This document shows, in pieces, positions 33,601 to 43,457 of a DNA stretch of 64,000 nucleotides. The translations under genes were made by a program, and so were the position numbers. Under the pieces are notes generated by a model. It made no database searches. It saw nothing but the letters and a program-made list of their open reading frames with translations, and was not told the origin of the DNA. The first letter of the stretch is position 1. Every line of letters starts with the position of its first letter. Source of the stretch: Phytophthora colocasiae (taxonomy: Eukaryota; Oomycota; Peronosporomycetes; Peronosporales; Peronosporaceae); NCBI GenBank assembly GCA_018806915.1, contig JAGKQI010000045.1, forward strand, positions 682,001-746,000, given 5' to 3'.

Positions 33601-34335
33601 ATCAACCACAAGTGTCATAAACGCGGTTAGAAGTTGACAGCTGGCCTCTTAGATCCAATGCACAACGTACCAGTCCCATTGTGATGACCCCATACTTTTA
33701 CCGAAAGCAGCGAGCTCACGTCGACGAGTCTTGGCTGCTTCAGCAAGCTGCTTCTTCGTGGTTTTCTTGGTTGATTTCGTAGCAAGTTTCTTGGCATGTT
33801 TCTTGGTTGGCTTCTTTGCAGTTGGTGAGGATGGTGTTGCAGATGCTGCCGTTGATACAGCAGGCTCCGTTGCACGTTTCTTTTAGGGGCTTTGGTCGTT
33901 TTCTCGAGCAAGTCACGCGCCACCCGCTTGCGACGTGGTTTGTCGCCGTCTACGATAGTACTTCGGACTAAAATAGGCGTCAATCATCGGAAAACAGGAG
34001 TGTACAAGAAGTTCGCGCGCGATACGTACTTGCATGCGCATCCGAGCGTACCAGAACGTTGGAGATGTTCAACCGAGAGCACAGTTCTTTGTCGGAGCGG
34101 ACATACTCCAACAACTCGTCTTCTCCGTTGAAGTAGTCCACGCCTTGCTTTCCGGTTTTGACACTACATCCCGGTTTCACATAGTTGCAGCTGAAAGAGC
34201 AAGAAAAGAATGTTAAAGCCAACATCAACGACGCATTCAGATACTCCAGTACACTTACTGCTGCTGAATCTTGGAACCATGCTTCCACGTCCACTTCTCC
34301 TTCCGTAGAAGTGGCCAGATCGCTTTAAAATCCAT
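30679..34335 (-). CDS. piggyBac 1 transposase (multi-exon, probably one frameshift)
   Basis: Read from 34335 on the minus strand. A first exon MDFKAIWPLLRKEKWTWKHG ends at a GTAAGT near 34260. The next exon (NYVKPGCSVKTGKQGVDYFNG) completes a small N-terminal domain common in oomycete piggyBac-like proteins. Then come a basic exon, an acidic region with 21-aa repeats, and the DDE domain in exons 31807-32928 and 30679-31755. Catalytic aspartates lie in VSIDEGVLPS (about 31945), VVGDRYYSS (about 31597) and YMGGVDRHDQL (about 31250). A C-terminal Cys-rich finger follows (CKVCSYY...FYCEPC). A 63-nt intron (31139-31201) keeps the frame open even if unspliced. Near 32928 the acidic part and DDE part are in different frames, so there is a frameshift or an intron I missed. 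Confidence 0.75.
33180..33428 (-). repeat. 63-bp tandem repeat coding 21-aa units
   Basis: About four units of ADTAGVRPDANADADATPTEY-type sequence (one residue differences between units) within the acidic region of the piggyBac 1 transposase. Copy boundaries are exact multiples of 63 bp, so the frame is preserved. Confidence 0.85.
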
Positions 34336-34653
34336 ACAATAGTCCATGGCTTGGCTCCAACTCTGTCGAAACGAAGAATGAGTGGCTTGGCGGCAAAGCG
34401 GTGAAGGGGAACCGATTTTTGATTTTTTTAAAATTCCAGAGCCCGTCTTTACACGAGGTACTTCTAACCAACTGTTTTAGCAGCCAATCCCGTTTATGCT
34501 TTGGAACACGTGGTCCAATCATATCCGTCCAATTTGTGGGAAGGGACGATGACTCCTTTTTGCGGAATTTCGCGCATAGTGAAATCAAGTCAATTTTATG
34601 CTGTTCAGAACAGCATAAGTCTGATTTTGCACCCTCCGCGTTCGAGGGGTTAA

Positions 34654-35037
34654 ACCCATCCAAGCTCTTTTTTTTTAGATAAGCTTGATCGTATGTACGA
34701 GTTAGATCGCACCGTTCCCAGTCCTCACTGCCAGATTCAATCAGGTGATTTTTTGTCGATAAAAACGAGTAAGCTTATATTGCATGCTCCACATGGTGCA
34801 CAGGTACTTGTCCTTGAGTTCGTCACCACTACAAGGTTGCCAACGTTACTTAAGTAAATTTAGCTCACCTTGCAAATTTGATATGGATGCATAAAATGAA
34901 AAATCAAAGGATACTTTCTGTCAATACTACTAGTATTTACAGTATATGAATGCTATTATTAACTCAAGAATGCATAACCTACTTTATCTTTAGCCTCTTC
35001 TGGGTCTTGTATTATTTCTTTTCAAGAAGCACGAGCA
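34654..35037. other. Intergenic, upstream region of the membrane protein gene
   Basis: No gene seen. Contains AT-rich sequence; no convincing initiator could be picked out. Confidence 0.5.
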
Positions 35038-36741
35038 ATGGGCAAAGGCAACGCTGGAAACACTATCACTCCCATTTCCCCTACTGCTGCAGACGCTTGT
35101 CGAAGACCAATTGTCGTGGATAGTAGTAAAGACAAAAGTAGTATTTCCAGAACAGATCAAGACAACTATGACGGTACGCGCAGGTTGAGTCAGGTCCAAT
35201 TGCTCGAAAAAGATGTCGTGTCCACCAACATTCGCGAACTGAAGCCACTTAGATTGATTTCTACGAGTCCTGTGACGATCCAGCACGTACGACCAGCTGA
35301 AGCTTCAAAAGCTCGAGTATCACTCGGTATTTTCCTACTTTATTTGGCGCTTGCTATCACCTCCGCGCCTCTTTTTGATGGTTCTATCGACGCGGAGAAA
35401 GTGACGGACGATATTGGTACTGCGGTTAAGAAGAACGCGTCATTCGCTCCTGCTTATTTCTTAGGAACGGGGTTCTTTGCTGCGTATAGTAAAGCTATGC
35501 GTAGTAATATTACTGCGGTTTCCTGGTATCCGCAAAAGGAAAGTAAACCTACCAGTTTCCTGAATTTTACATTTCTGGATCAATCTACTTTCGCAAATGG
35601 AGTGTGTTCGATTCTGGAAGCAAATGGGCCTGAATGTATCGTAATGACAGGCCATCAAGGTGGTGTGAGTGCGTATGGACTGTGTCGCAATGTCTCGGAG
35701 TTTGTGAGCATCCAGTACGTTCAAGTTCTGGTCACTCCAGCAGATATTGGGGGTCTTGTAGCTTCTGGAACGTGGGTGGAAAATGGCCGTGAGAGCGTCT
35801 TTGTAGGGCTCAAGAAGCCTCCGGTATGCGTTAATGGTGATAAATTGCAGATATTCCCAAATTTAAGTGATATTCGAGGTATGTCGGGTGCTTTTATCCC
35901 TGCGACGAAAGGCCCAACCACCCAATGGTTTGATACCATGAATCTCCCAATGTCAGTGCGGCAGCGAATGTTCTACTTGATCGCTAAGGAAGGCACTGGC
36001 CAAGGATTGACTATTCCATCCAAGAAACGCCAAAGCTTTGATAAAATCATCGCGTCTAATACTTTTGGCTCGACACTTGCAGATAAACTCGAGATCGCGA
36101 CGCCATACGAAGGTAGTAAATATGTCAACGTTATCCTCTATCGCATCGCTGGCGCTGCTATTACGTTACCTCGATTGCAATTTACTTTTGCAGTTGCAGC
36201 TCAAGCACTGGCTTTACTTTGTTTTATGCTGGTGATCAACGTCCAAAACGGGGTTTTAAACACGTATCACTTGGTGCAGCAGATTCTACGTCTCCCAACG
36301 TTCCTCATCATTGCCCTCCAATTGATCTACGTGCTGTACTACCAAGTGTTCGATATCATGTACCTCTATGGGAATAGCAACGCTGCACTTCACGCTATTT
36401 ACGAGAAAAAGATCGTCTACGCCGCCGGAGTCTGCTTTATCTTGCTGCAACAACTAGATGTGCGTGCTGCAGTGACGCTCTGGCCTAAAATGGCTAATAA
36501 TGACGCGTACTACTTCTCTCGAATGACTTGGATGGTCGGTTCTTTAGCGATTTTCATGTGGAGTTTGACAAAGAGCGATCCTGCTCACTACGTAGTGACG
36601 TCGTCCTCGACTTGTCCTCAAAATGCCAGCGAGTGTAATGTGACTGCGAACGCCTTGATGCAGCACTATGTGGGGTTAAGTATTTTTTTAATCCATCCGT
36701 TTGCCTACGGTTTAATCCAGATCGTGCAGTATCGCCAATAG
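35038..36741 (+). CDS. Polytopic membrane protein of unknown function, 567 aa
   Basis: Long intact single-exon gene starting MGKGNAGNTITPIS. About 90 polar residues are followed by a membrane helix (SLGIFLLYLALAITSAPLF, about 95-115). A large domain of about 260 residues comes next, with several NxT/S sequons and Cys residues (SILEANGPEC, GLCRNVSEF, KPPVCVNG), which suggests it faces the outside or ER lumen. The C-terminal 190 residues carry five or so further helices (for example FLIIALQLIYVLYYQVF and VYAAGVCFILLQQ). I do not recognise a family; the layout recalls large oomycete-specific membrane families. The TAG stop (36739-36741) is formed by the TA target and first base of a MITE. Confidence 0.8.
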   Translation: MGKGNAGNTITPISPTAADACRRPIVVDSSKDKSSISRTDQDNYDGTRRLSQVQLLEKDVVSTNIRELKPLRLISTSPVTIQHVRPAEASKARVSLGIFLLYLALAITSAPLFDGSIDAEKVTDDIGTAVKKNASFAPAYFLGTGFFAAYSKAMRSNITAVSWYPQKESKPTSFLNFTFLDQSTFANGVCSILEANGPECIVMTGHQGGVSAYGLCRNVSEFVSIQYVQVLVTPADIGGLVASGTWVENGRESVFVGLKKPPVCVNGDKLQIFPNLSDIRGMSGAFIPATKGPTTQWFDTMNLPMSVRQRMFYLIAKEGTGQGLTIPSKKRQSFDKIIASNTFGSTLADKLEIATPYEGSKYVNVILYRIAGAAITLPRLQFTFAVAAQALALLCFMLVINVQNGVLNTYHLVQQILRLPTFLIIALQLIYVLYYQVFDIMYLYGNSNAALHAIYEKKIVYAAGVCFILLQQLDVRAAVTLWPKMANNDAYYFSRMTWMVGSLAIFMWSLTKSDPAHYVVTSSSTCPQNASECNVTANALMQHYVGLSIFLIHPFAYGLIQIVQYRQ

Positions 36742-37193
36742 AGGCTTTCAGAAGCCCCGGAAATTGCAAAAACCCGTAGTCATAATCACGTAGCGCAGCC
36801 ATCTATTTTTAGCGCGACCCCTCCCACGTGTTTTTCGATTCCGAAATCCCGTGCCGAGCACCCTTGCTACGGGGTAACGATACCGGATTTCAGTGCGGAA
36901 GCTGCAGGCCTCGGATGCCCGTCCTAATGAAAGGCCCGGATGGAATATCTACCCGAATGAGCGGGCCATGCGCTTATGAGCTGTGTGAGGCTCATGAGAG
37001 TGAAGAGCTGGTAGTGGAAGAGTGCCATTGATGTCTAAGGCTGCCTCTATTGGGGAAGACTACGTGATTTTGTCACGGGTTTATTTTTCCCGGTAAACCT
37101 GAAGCGGCCTTTCGTACCGAAAACAAAAAGCGGTATCCTGCCACGTGTTTTTCACTACCGTGATTTTCATTTTCCGGGGCTTCTGAAAGTCTC
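36741..37193. mobile_element. MITE with ~23-bp TIRs inserted at a TA in a stop codon
   Basis: The left end GAGGCTTTCAGAAGCCCCGG is mirrored at the right end (complement of the sequence ending GGCTTCTGAAAGTCTC) with one mismatch. TA flanks both ends (36739-36740 and 37194-37195). The 453-bp interior is non-coding with several partial inverted repeats (for example CCACGTGTTTTTC near both sides). Probably a Tc1/mariner-type non-autonomous element. Confidence 0.8.
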
Positions 37194-37962
37194 TAATATC
37201 GACACGAATACGAACCTTCGGATAGAAGAGATCCTGACCAGTTGACATCATTCGAAGGCTACGGTTGTGGTAGTCCTTTAGGTAACTACTACTATTACAA
37301 TACGTTGGTGACTCAAACCCGACGAGATGGCTCCACGCAGTTCCTCACGTGTTCCAAGGCTGTAAGAGACGAAGGTTTCGTGCTATTGGGTGGTTGTGAC
37401 GTCCTCATTCGAGCGAAGGATTTGTACGTGATTATGAGCATGAAGTTCTTCACAGAGACGATGGCGCGGACGATCAATTTGTCGGTCGTGTTGGCTCATA
37501 TTGTGGATGGACATTTGACTCCCATGCGCAGAGTAAGCAATGTAACTCTCTACTACGTGTCTAGACGCTGGAATGGACGGATATCCTATCCAGACATTAG
37601 TTGACAGCAATTCATTTCAGAACATCTCGAAGGTTTACGGTGACAGTGTGAATCCAAACAAAACTTAGTTTGCCTAAGTGTGATTCAAACTCTTTGAGCA
37701 CAAGCTAAGTACTTCATACGTACCACATAATAGCTCGATCATACTTGCTTGTACTTTTCAGGAACTAGAACATCATGTTGTTGTTGCTGGCGGATGGGTT
37801 TACGTGAGAAAAATAACCATGACTCGCGATTGCATGTCTTACTCACGTCGGAAATCTTTAACTCCTTCGTTCCCGAATACTTTTGCGTTTCGAGTTCAAC
37901 TAAAATGATACTCTATTCCACTTGCAGTATTAAAGTGTAAATGCATTTAGCAGTTTGGGCAA
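37194..37962 (+). other. Intergenic with possible gene fragment
   Basis: A 120-codon plus frame (37242-37604) with FLTCSKAVRDEGFVLLGGCD and LYVIMSMKFFTETMARTINL reads like protein and may be a decayed piece of a membrane or surface protein gene, but has no match I know. The remainder shows nothing. Confidence 0.35.
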
Positions 37963-38246
37963 CTAAAACAGCTTAATATTTGCCAAGGCCTCGTCCGCTT
38001 TCTTCTTGTCCATCTCCTTTGCTTTCTTCACGACGTCCGCCATGTACGGGCGTTTTTTACCAAGCAGCACAATGGCATCGTTGTACGAAACCTAATGGAA
38101 CAAAAAAGCTCAGTTAAAATCCTCCAAACACTCGAAACTTCCGCAGCATTTAAGCACGTACCCAGAGACGGTAGCGAATACTCTCGGGCCAATCGTCATA
38201 TTTCTCGATAGTCTTCATCATGTAAGCGTATGGGTAGACTTTAAAA
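37963..38246 (-). pseudogene. RxLR-Nudix effector, 3' part (displaced by MULE)
   Basis: Two exons on the minus strand, 38162-38246 (counting the TTAAAA target copy) and 37963-38091, separated by a 70-nt intron with GTACGT and TTAG borders. They encode the end of a Nudix hydrolase domain: EKYDDWPESIRYRLW, then VSYNDAIVLLGKKRPYM and a basic C-terminus ending in TAG. WPES and the following W/V-S-x-x-D-A block are typical of the diphosphoinositol-phosphatase type Nudix fold, as in the P. sojae effector Avr3b. This piece is the continuation of the gene at 40529-41484 and is in frame with it when the MULE and one TTAAAA copy are ignored. Confidence 0.8.
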
Positions 38247-38403
38247 CGTATCAAATACGGGTCAACACAAAAATGGTCAATTGACCAAATCCATTGATCC
38301 ACCTCGAAACGCTGACCAAAGTTGATCACATAAAAACTCGGCATGTAACAACAAGTAGAATAATGGTGAAAGTATGAACACATACATTGTCGTTTTATTA
38401 AAG

Positions 38404-40389
38404 CTATTCCAAAGCTACAGGTACAGGGAGATTTACCGGCTCAATGTACCGGCGGCGTTGACGCTTCTTGGCTCGACATTTAGCCATGTCATCGATTCGA
38501 TCGACGTAACGTTGTGAGAGACCTTGAATCATGGCGACGAAAGCAGGTAGAGATGGATGAGGAGACGGCAATGCAGCATTAATCTCACGATTGAACCGTT
38601 CCAGGGGATTATTTGTACGGCTAACCATGGCTTCATCGACGTCATGAACGTTCCACACACTCGGCTTGTAGGTCTTTAGCCAGGTTTTGCGAAAGTATGA
38701 CCAGAACAATCCCCACACGGACTCAGTGAAAGTTACGTTCTCTTCCAAACAGATATAACAGATCTTGTCGTGTACATACTGGATACCAGGACCTTCGATC
38801 TTCTCGTGAGGAATAACGGTCAGCATATCCAGTACCCCCTTCCGCATTGCGATGGAAATTTCTCGTTCAGGTATACGCAGTGCCTTCATCTTCCTACGAC
38901 ATGCCTGCCTAAAATGGAAGTAGCAGCCCACAATTTGCGCGTTTTGATATTACACTTGGGCGGCGTTTTGCAGTCCTTCCTCGAAGTCACACACTACCAA
39001 GCTCGGATCCACTTTATCATCAGCAGCCACATTGATCGCCTCCATTAAATGCCAATATGTGTCTTGGGTTTTTGCTGTACAGAGGGTAAAAAACACAGGT
39101 ACAAACAGGTCCGTCGCATTATCAAATACCATCATAACTACACACTGGTAGAAGGAGTTGGGGACGCAGCGAAAAGTCCCATCGAGGAACAGCGTGGTCC
39201 TCTTGTACTTCAGCAATTTCATGAGCGCAGGGTGAGCCCACCCGACCAACCGCTCAAGCGTAGATCCATTCATGTAGGAACGAAAGAACTGGAAAAAAGG
39301 AAGATTGGTACCTGGTACCAACGACAATGGTGGTACTTCCACAACACCATGCAAGTCGGCGCCGAAGTGGCTCCGTCGGGTTTGATGAACACGGCGGATC
39401 ACCTGCTCACGAGTAAGTCCGTACTGAACTAACATCAAAGTGTCAGGATAGAAGTCAGCCCGTAGTTGTTTCCAAACACGCTCAGCAGTAAGGTCCATGC
39501 GCGTAAGGGCCATCGTATCAGCTGCCTCTTTCATATCTTCCGACACGTCAAGCCCTGGTGGTAGCACGTTGCGCTGGCCATGTTCACACGAATGTTCACC
39601 TTCAAACTCATACTCGTTCTCCTTGCGTTTGAAGTGTAGTTTTGCTTTGCAACCTTTGCTTCTGTAGGCACTGCATCTGTACGAAGTTCGTGTTTTACCA
39701 ATGTTGTACCTGGAAAAACCATGCCCAGCAACATGGACGGTGGTAGGTCGCGTAGGTGTGACGGCTTGTACAGCTGCACCTTCAACGAGTTCTCGTTGCC
39801 GTGTCGTACTGGTACTGTGATTTGGGCTTTGATTCGAGCTATATGATTGCTTGCGTCCAGGGCTGCTACTCCGACGGGAACGCTGGCTGCGTCTCGAACT
39901 GTGGCTCCTACTTCGTGAAGGTCTGAGCCTCGGACTGCGGCTTCGACTTGCCCGACGGCGACGCTCGGGGCTGCGGCTTCGACTTGTCCGACAGCGACGC
40001 TCGGGGCTGCGGCTTCGACTTGTCCGACAGCGACGCTCGGGGCTGCGGCTTCGACTTGTCCGACAGCGACGCTCGGGGCTGCGGCTTCTACTTTGACTTG
40101 TCCGACTACGACGTGAGCTGAGGCTTCGGCGAAATCTCCTACTATTCCGTGGACTCCGGTTGCGTTGAAAGTGCTGCTCTAGCCGCGAATTGTTGCTCCG
40201 TTTCGATTGCCTTCCTCGCCAAAGACTAGAGTCGCTGTCTTGCTCTGGGCGACCGCGACAGGAACTACTAGGGCCTGGATGGGGTGAGCTGCTGCGACGG
40301 CAATGAGAGATATGGCTCGGTAGTAATGATGGAGATGAGGACGGGAACGACTGCGTCGAGACCGAGGAAGGGGAGTGTGGTGAAGACAT
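38404..40389 (-). pseudogene. MULE transposase with Arg/Ser-rich N-terminus, one nonsense codon
   Basis: The gene starts at MSSPHSPSSVSTQ (40389). The first 200 residues are Ser/Arg-rich and include about 4.5 copies of a 12-residue RS unit (RTSRSRSPERRC). A FLYWCH-like zinc finger follows (YRCSAYRSKGCKAKLHF ... GEHSCEH). The MULE DDE core has FLDGTFRCVPNSF (first Asp) and VVCDFEEGLQNA (second Asp), then GCYFHFRQA and NNPLERFNREI toward the C-terminus. A TAA at 38950-38952 interrupts the frame between QNAAQV and the next block; otherwise the frame is continuous to a stop at 38404. Without suppression the product loses its third catalytic residue. Confidence 0.8.
39925..40095 (-). repeat. 36-bp tandem repeat encoding RS units
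   Basis: Plus-strand units of GGCTGCGGCTTCGACTTG followed by TCCGACAGCGACGCTCGG repeat about 4.5 times with few changes, encoding RTSRSRSPERRC on the minus strand. Confidence 0.85.
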
Positions 40390-40528
40390 GTGAGCTGGGG
40401 CTAGTGTTTTGCGGCGTTGACTGTCTAATGGCAGGACAGGGCAGGTCAACCAACGATTTTTGACCAAATCCTTTGACCCGTGCTGACAAAGCCGTTGACC
40501 CGTTTTGTGTTGACCCGGAAATGATACG

Positions 40529-41484
40529 TTAAAAATTCTTCGAGCGTATGCGGTGGAACCCTCCGTGAACTCGAAATCTCCCAGTTTGTGCAGTAGCTGG
40601 CCCTTGACTCCTCCCTCTTCAACAACCTCGCGCAACGCAGCCTTCTCAATGTCTTCTCCTTTATCCTAGCCTCCCTTGGGCAGCAAAAAGTCACCTTTCT
40701 TCGGGTTTGAACTTGAAATCAAGAGCACCTTGCCATTGATGTCATCACCTTTAGAAACGACAGCGGTCGACAGAAGACGCTGACCTTTCTCACCTAAGAG
40801 CTGGTCTCCGCGACCAACGTGTGACACCAGGAATTCCGCAGGAGGAAGTTTCATGTTCTCAGTATGCACCATTTTCCTACGCATTCCGTCAGGAGTTGCC
40901 TTGGTTCCCTTGACTTTGTTTAGGATATCATCCGCCCTCATCACTTCGATGTCGTCCAGCTGCCTCAGCGCTGATAAGCTTAATTTCTCCACCTCGATGT
41001 CGTTATAGAGAACGTTAGCCTTGAGTTTTTTCACGAGTTTTCCGGTCTCTGCAAGTTCGCCCACGTTTTTCTGCATCAAAGCTTTCCACTTGGAAGCCCC
41101 TTTGACCTTCTCCACAAAGTCGTCCGCTTTCGTTGCCTTGGACACCATATCGTCCGATTTTGTTACCTTGGACACCACGTCGTCCATCTTCTCAACACCA
41201 GGGAGGGTCATTCCTCTCTCCTCCTCTTCCGAATCGACTCCGTCGTCTTCAGAATCCTCCTCATCGTCTGAATCGGCCTCTTCTTCTTCAGAATAACGCT
41301 CGTCAAACTCATTGGGGTCATACCGACGCAGAGAACGCTTGACTTGCTTGTATTCGGATGCCAGTACGCGAGGCAGAAGCGCAGTGTTCGAATCGACAGC
41401 CGCGATGCCGGTTCGATCCGCATTAGCAGCGATCAATTGAGCAGACACGAATGCAAGCAAAGTCACGAGCGATAGGACACGCAT
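40529..41484 (-). pseudogene. RxLR-Nudix effector (Avr3b-like), 5' part, with nonsense codon
   Basis: The frame opens at 41484 with a secretion signal (MRVLSLVTLLAFVSAQLIAA, cleavage near residue 20-22). The RxLR motif RSLR is at residues 50-53, followed by an acidic DERYSEEEE (about 61-69) in the EER position. These direct host-cell delivery in Phytophthora. The effector region ends in a Nudix fold: GRGDQLLGEKGQ, VLLISSS, LPKGG. The Nudix box (G-x5-E-x7-REVVEEGGV) is complete except that the residue after LPKGG, normally Trp, is a TAG stop (40666-40668). The box continues in frame after the stop to ARRIF, where the MULE begins at 40528. Nudix effectors such as P. sojae Avr3b hydrolyse nucleotide-type pyrophosphates in plant cells. 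This copy is doubly inactivated. Confidence 0.88.
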
Positions 41485-41497
41485 GGCGTCTTGAAGC

Positions 41498-41516
41498 AGA
41501 TTGAGAAATGAAGAGC
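41498..41516 (-). promoter_or_regulatory. Oomycete initiator upstream of the RxLR-Nudix gene
   Basis: On the minus strand GCTCTTCATTTCTCAATCT lies 14-32 bp before the ATG. The core TCATTTCTCAATCT matches the oomycete initiator TCATTYYNCAWTTT at all but one position. Confidence 0.65.
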
Positions 41517-42834
41517 AAGCGGCTAAGATCTATACATGTAGCAGATTTTGGGTGGCTGGCGAGTCGGACACACACGGAAAACTTGTGTGTATTGACGATG
41601 ATAACCCTCGAGATGTGCTTCGAGGTGTCGCCAATCTGTTGCTGTGCAAATTTCGCACAATTGAATTCGCAGTGAAAAAGAGTACATGTACCTTTACTTG
41701 TACTGTGTATGGGAGGCTGAACCGTATCCATTTCGCACATGAAGATTACAACCTTCATAGGCAAGAGCGCACGAGGAAGATCTTGCGGATGTGACATTGT
41801 AATCGAGTCTCTGAAAATTGCGATGACAATATTTGATAAGGCTTACTTGTACAATAATGTCTACAGTCTACTTTGTGCAGATATACATGGGTTTCTGCGT
41901 TCAAGTGTTCAACGTATATGAGTCACAAAACTTGTTAGTGATGTTACCGGTGCATACCGTACATGCATAATGGTAAACTCTTGTGAAACATGTATGTATT
42001 ACCAAATTGTTTATTCTAGGCAGAGTAAACGCTGCTGTGGCGTCGTAATTCTTCTCCATGTTTATATACCCTGTCAACCATATTGGTAGAGGACAGTACA
42101 TCTTTTACAGAATATGCATATTGTTTTCTTAATATTTAATACCTGTAAAACATGCTATCCCTACCCCATATGGCCCATGGGACATGCCATGCAAAACAAA
42201 ACGCCAATCCAATACTGTATTCAGAATGACAAAAAATTGGTTTTATTCTATTGAGGTTTGATTGTGCCGATCGGATCGTGTTAGCATCACTGTTTTCAGA
42301 GATTGTTGACTTGGTTGTGTGCTTGAGCTCTTCGGAGTGAATTTTAACTGAAAAGGTTAACGTTAAACTTGCTCGGCTCTCCGAGCTCCTACAAGTGCAT
42401 GCTACTGCGGATTCGAATAAGGACAAATCGGTGTGTCGGAGAGACTAAAAACCTCTCCATTAGCGTGTACATGGTCCGTCTATATCATCTACTCAATTTG
42501 AGTCCTGTATGGGACGTCGTCCCATCAACATATTTTCAAGAATGGGATAAGAAACTGGCGGATGCAATCATCAAATACATCGTCCAAAGCGATAGGAGTA
42601 ACATATCATTTTAAAGAGGGGGTTACTAATTTGATGTACAAACACCTGACACCTCTGAAAATCAGTTTTCTGTACGGAAATTATACACTCTCGCAGTTGA
42701 AAAGTTGACGATCCGCCAGTTTCTCAGCGGTATCTGTACTGAATTCTAATCAAAGTCCTCAAACCTACGCGAGCGCAAAAACACTGCAGGAACATTGTGA
42801 CTCATAATGTTCCTGCAGAGTTTTCGAGCCCAGA
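41517..42834. other. Intergenic; hairpin at 42778-42824
   Basis: No gene supported. Near its right end, CTGCAGGAACATT and its exact complement AATGTTCCTGCAG flank a 9-nt loop (42784-42818); AAAAC/GTTTT extends the stem past one mismatch. Confidence 0.5.
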
Positions 42835-42982
42835 GGATCGATATACCTAAGCCAATGTCGGAAACAGTTCAAGAGATCAATTCCCCGGGCTTTTTGTGCT
42901 GAAGTGCCATCTGCTATGGGGCTGGCGGTGGAAGCCTCGGAAACACAACGGAAGCCGTGAATATCTGGATCGGAGACGAAAG

Positions 42983-43457
42983 GCTTGTCAGGACCAAAAG
43001 ACGTGCGCGCGAATCGTTCGCGTCGCGCACGGAAATGTCGGACGCGCTGTCTTCGTCATCGTCGTCCAGCTCTAGAACCACCATGAACAAGATCTCCGGC
43101 ACCGCTTCGACCGCTTCTTCCAACGACAGCGACCGTCTCCGCGCCAAGAAGACGGCGCGCCCGCCCACCGTTGTGCTGCCCGGTACAGTGCGGCACGGTC
43201 GAAGATGCTGTTCTGGACATGCTTGCCGATTCCGAGCAGCATTGTTTGACGCCCCAAGCGTATCTAGGCACGGAGCTCGAGGACTCCCGTTTGCTGCTCG
43301 TTTTGGTCCGACCAACTCCTGAGAACCCGTTCTCGTTCATCGGTGTCAAATGGGGAATGACAGACGTACGGCCGGTGCGCGACTTTGTCTTTCTAGAGTC
43401 GACAGGTATCACCGCGGGGAGACAATCAGCTACGGTCTCCGTCAGTCGACGGATCTG
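42983..43457 (+). other. START-gene patch inside the JMJD7 copy
   Basis: This stretch reads like 22808-23343 of START/FYVE copy 1, including MSDALSSSSSSSSRTTMNKI and the GTELEDSRLLLVLVRPTPEN coding block, with several small deletions. Both borders fall inside one JMJD7 exon. No target duplication or terminal repeats are visible. Confidence 0.85.

Larger units (their letters stand above)
30149..34653 (-). mobile_element. piggyBac-type element 1 (4.5 kb)
   Basis: The element is bounded by TTAA at 30149-30152 and 34650-34653. Imperfect terminal inverted repeats compare as TTAACTCTTAGAACGCGAGG on the left and TTAACCCCTCGAACGCGGAG on the right (complement). It contains a multi-exon transposase gene on the minus strand. 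TTAA-specific insertion is the hallmark of piggyBac. Confidence 0.88.
38247..40528 (-). mobile_element. Mutator-like element (MULE), 2.3 kb
   Basis: Terminal inverted repeats start CGTATCAAATACGGGTCAAC on the left and CGTATCATTTCCGGGTCAAC on the right (complement), with a shared continuation ACAAAA. Flanks carry TTAAAA on both sides (38241-38246 and 40529-40534). A single transposase gene fills the element on the minus strand. The host is the RxLR-Nudix effector gene. Confidence 0.88.

Noticed and set aside
37963..38246. Independent small mitochondrial or unknown gene downstream of the MULE
   Set aside because: The WPES and following block, the splice phase and the matching TTAAAA flanks fit the missing end of the Nudix domain better.
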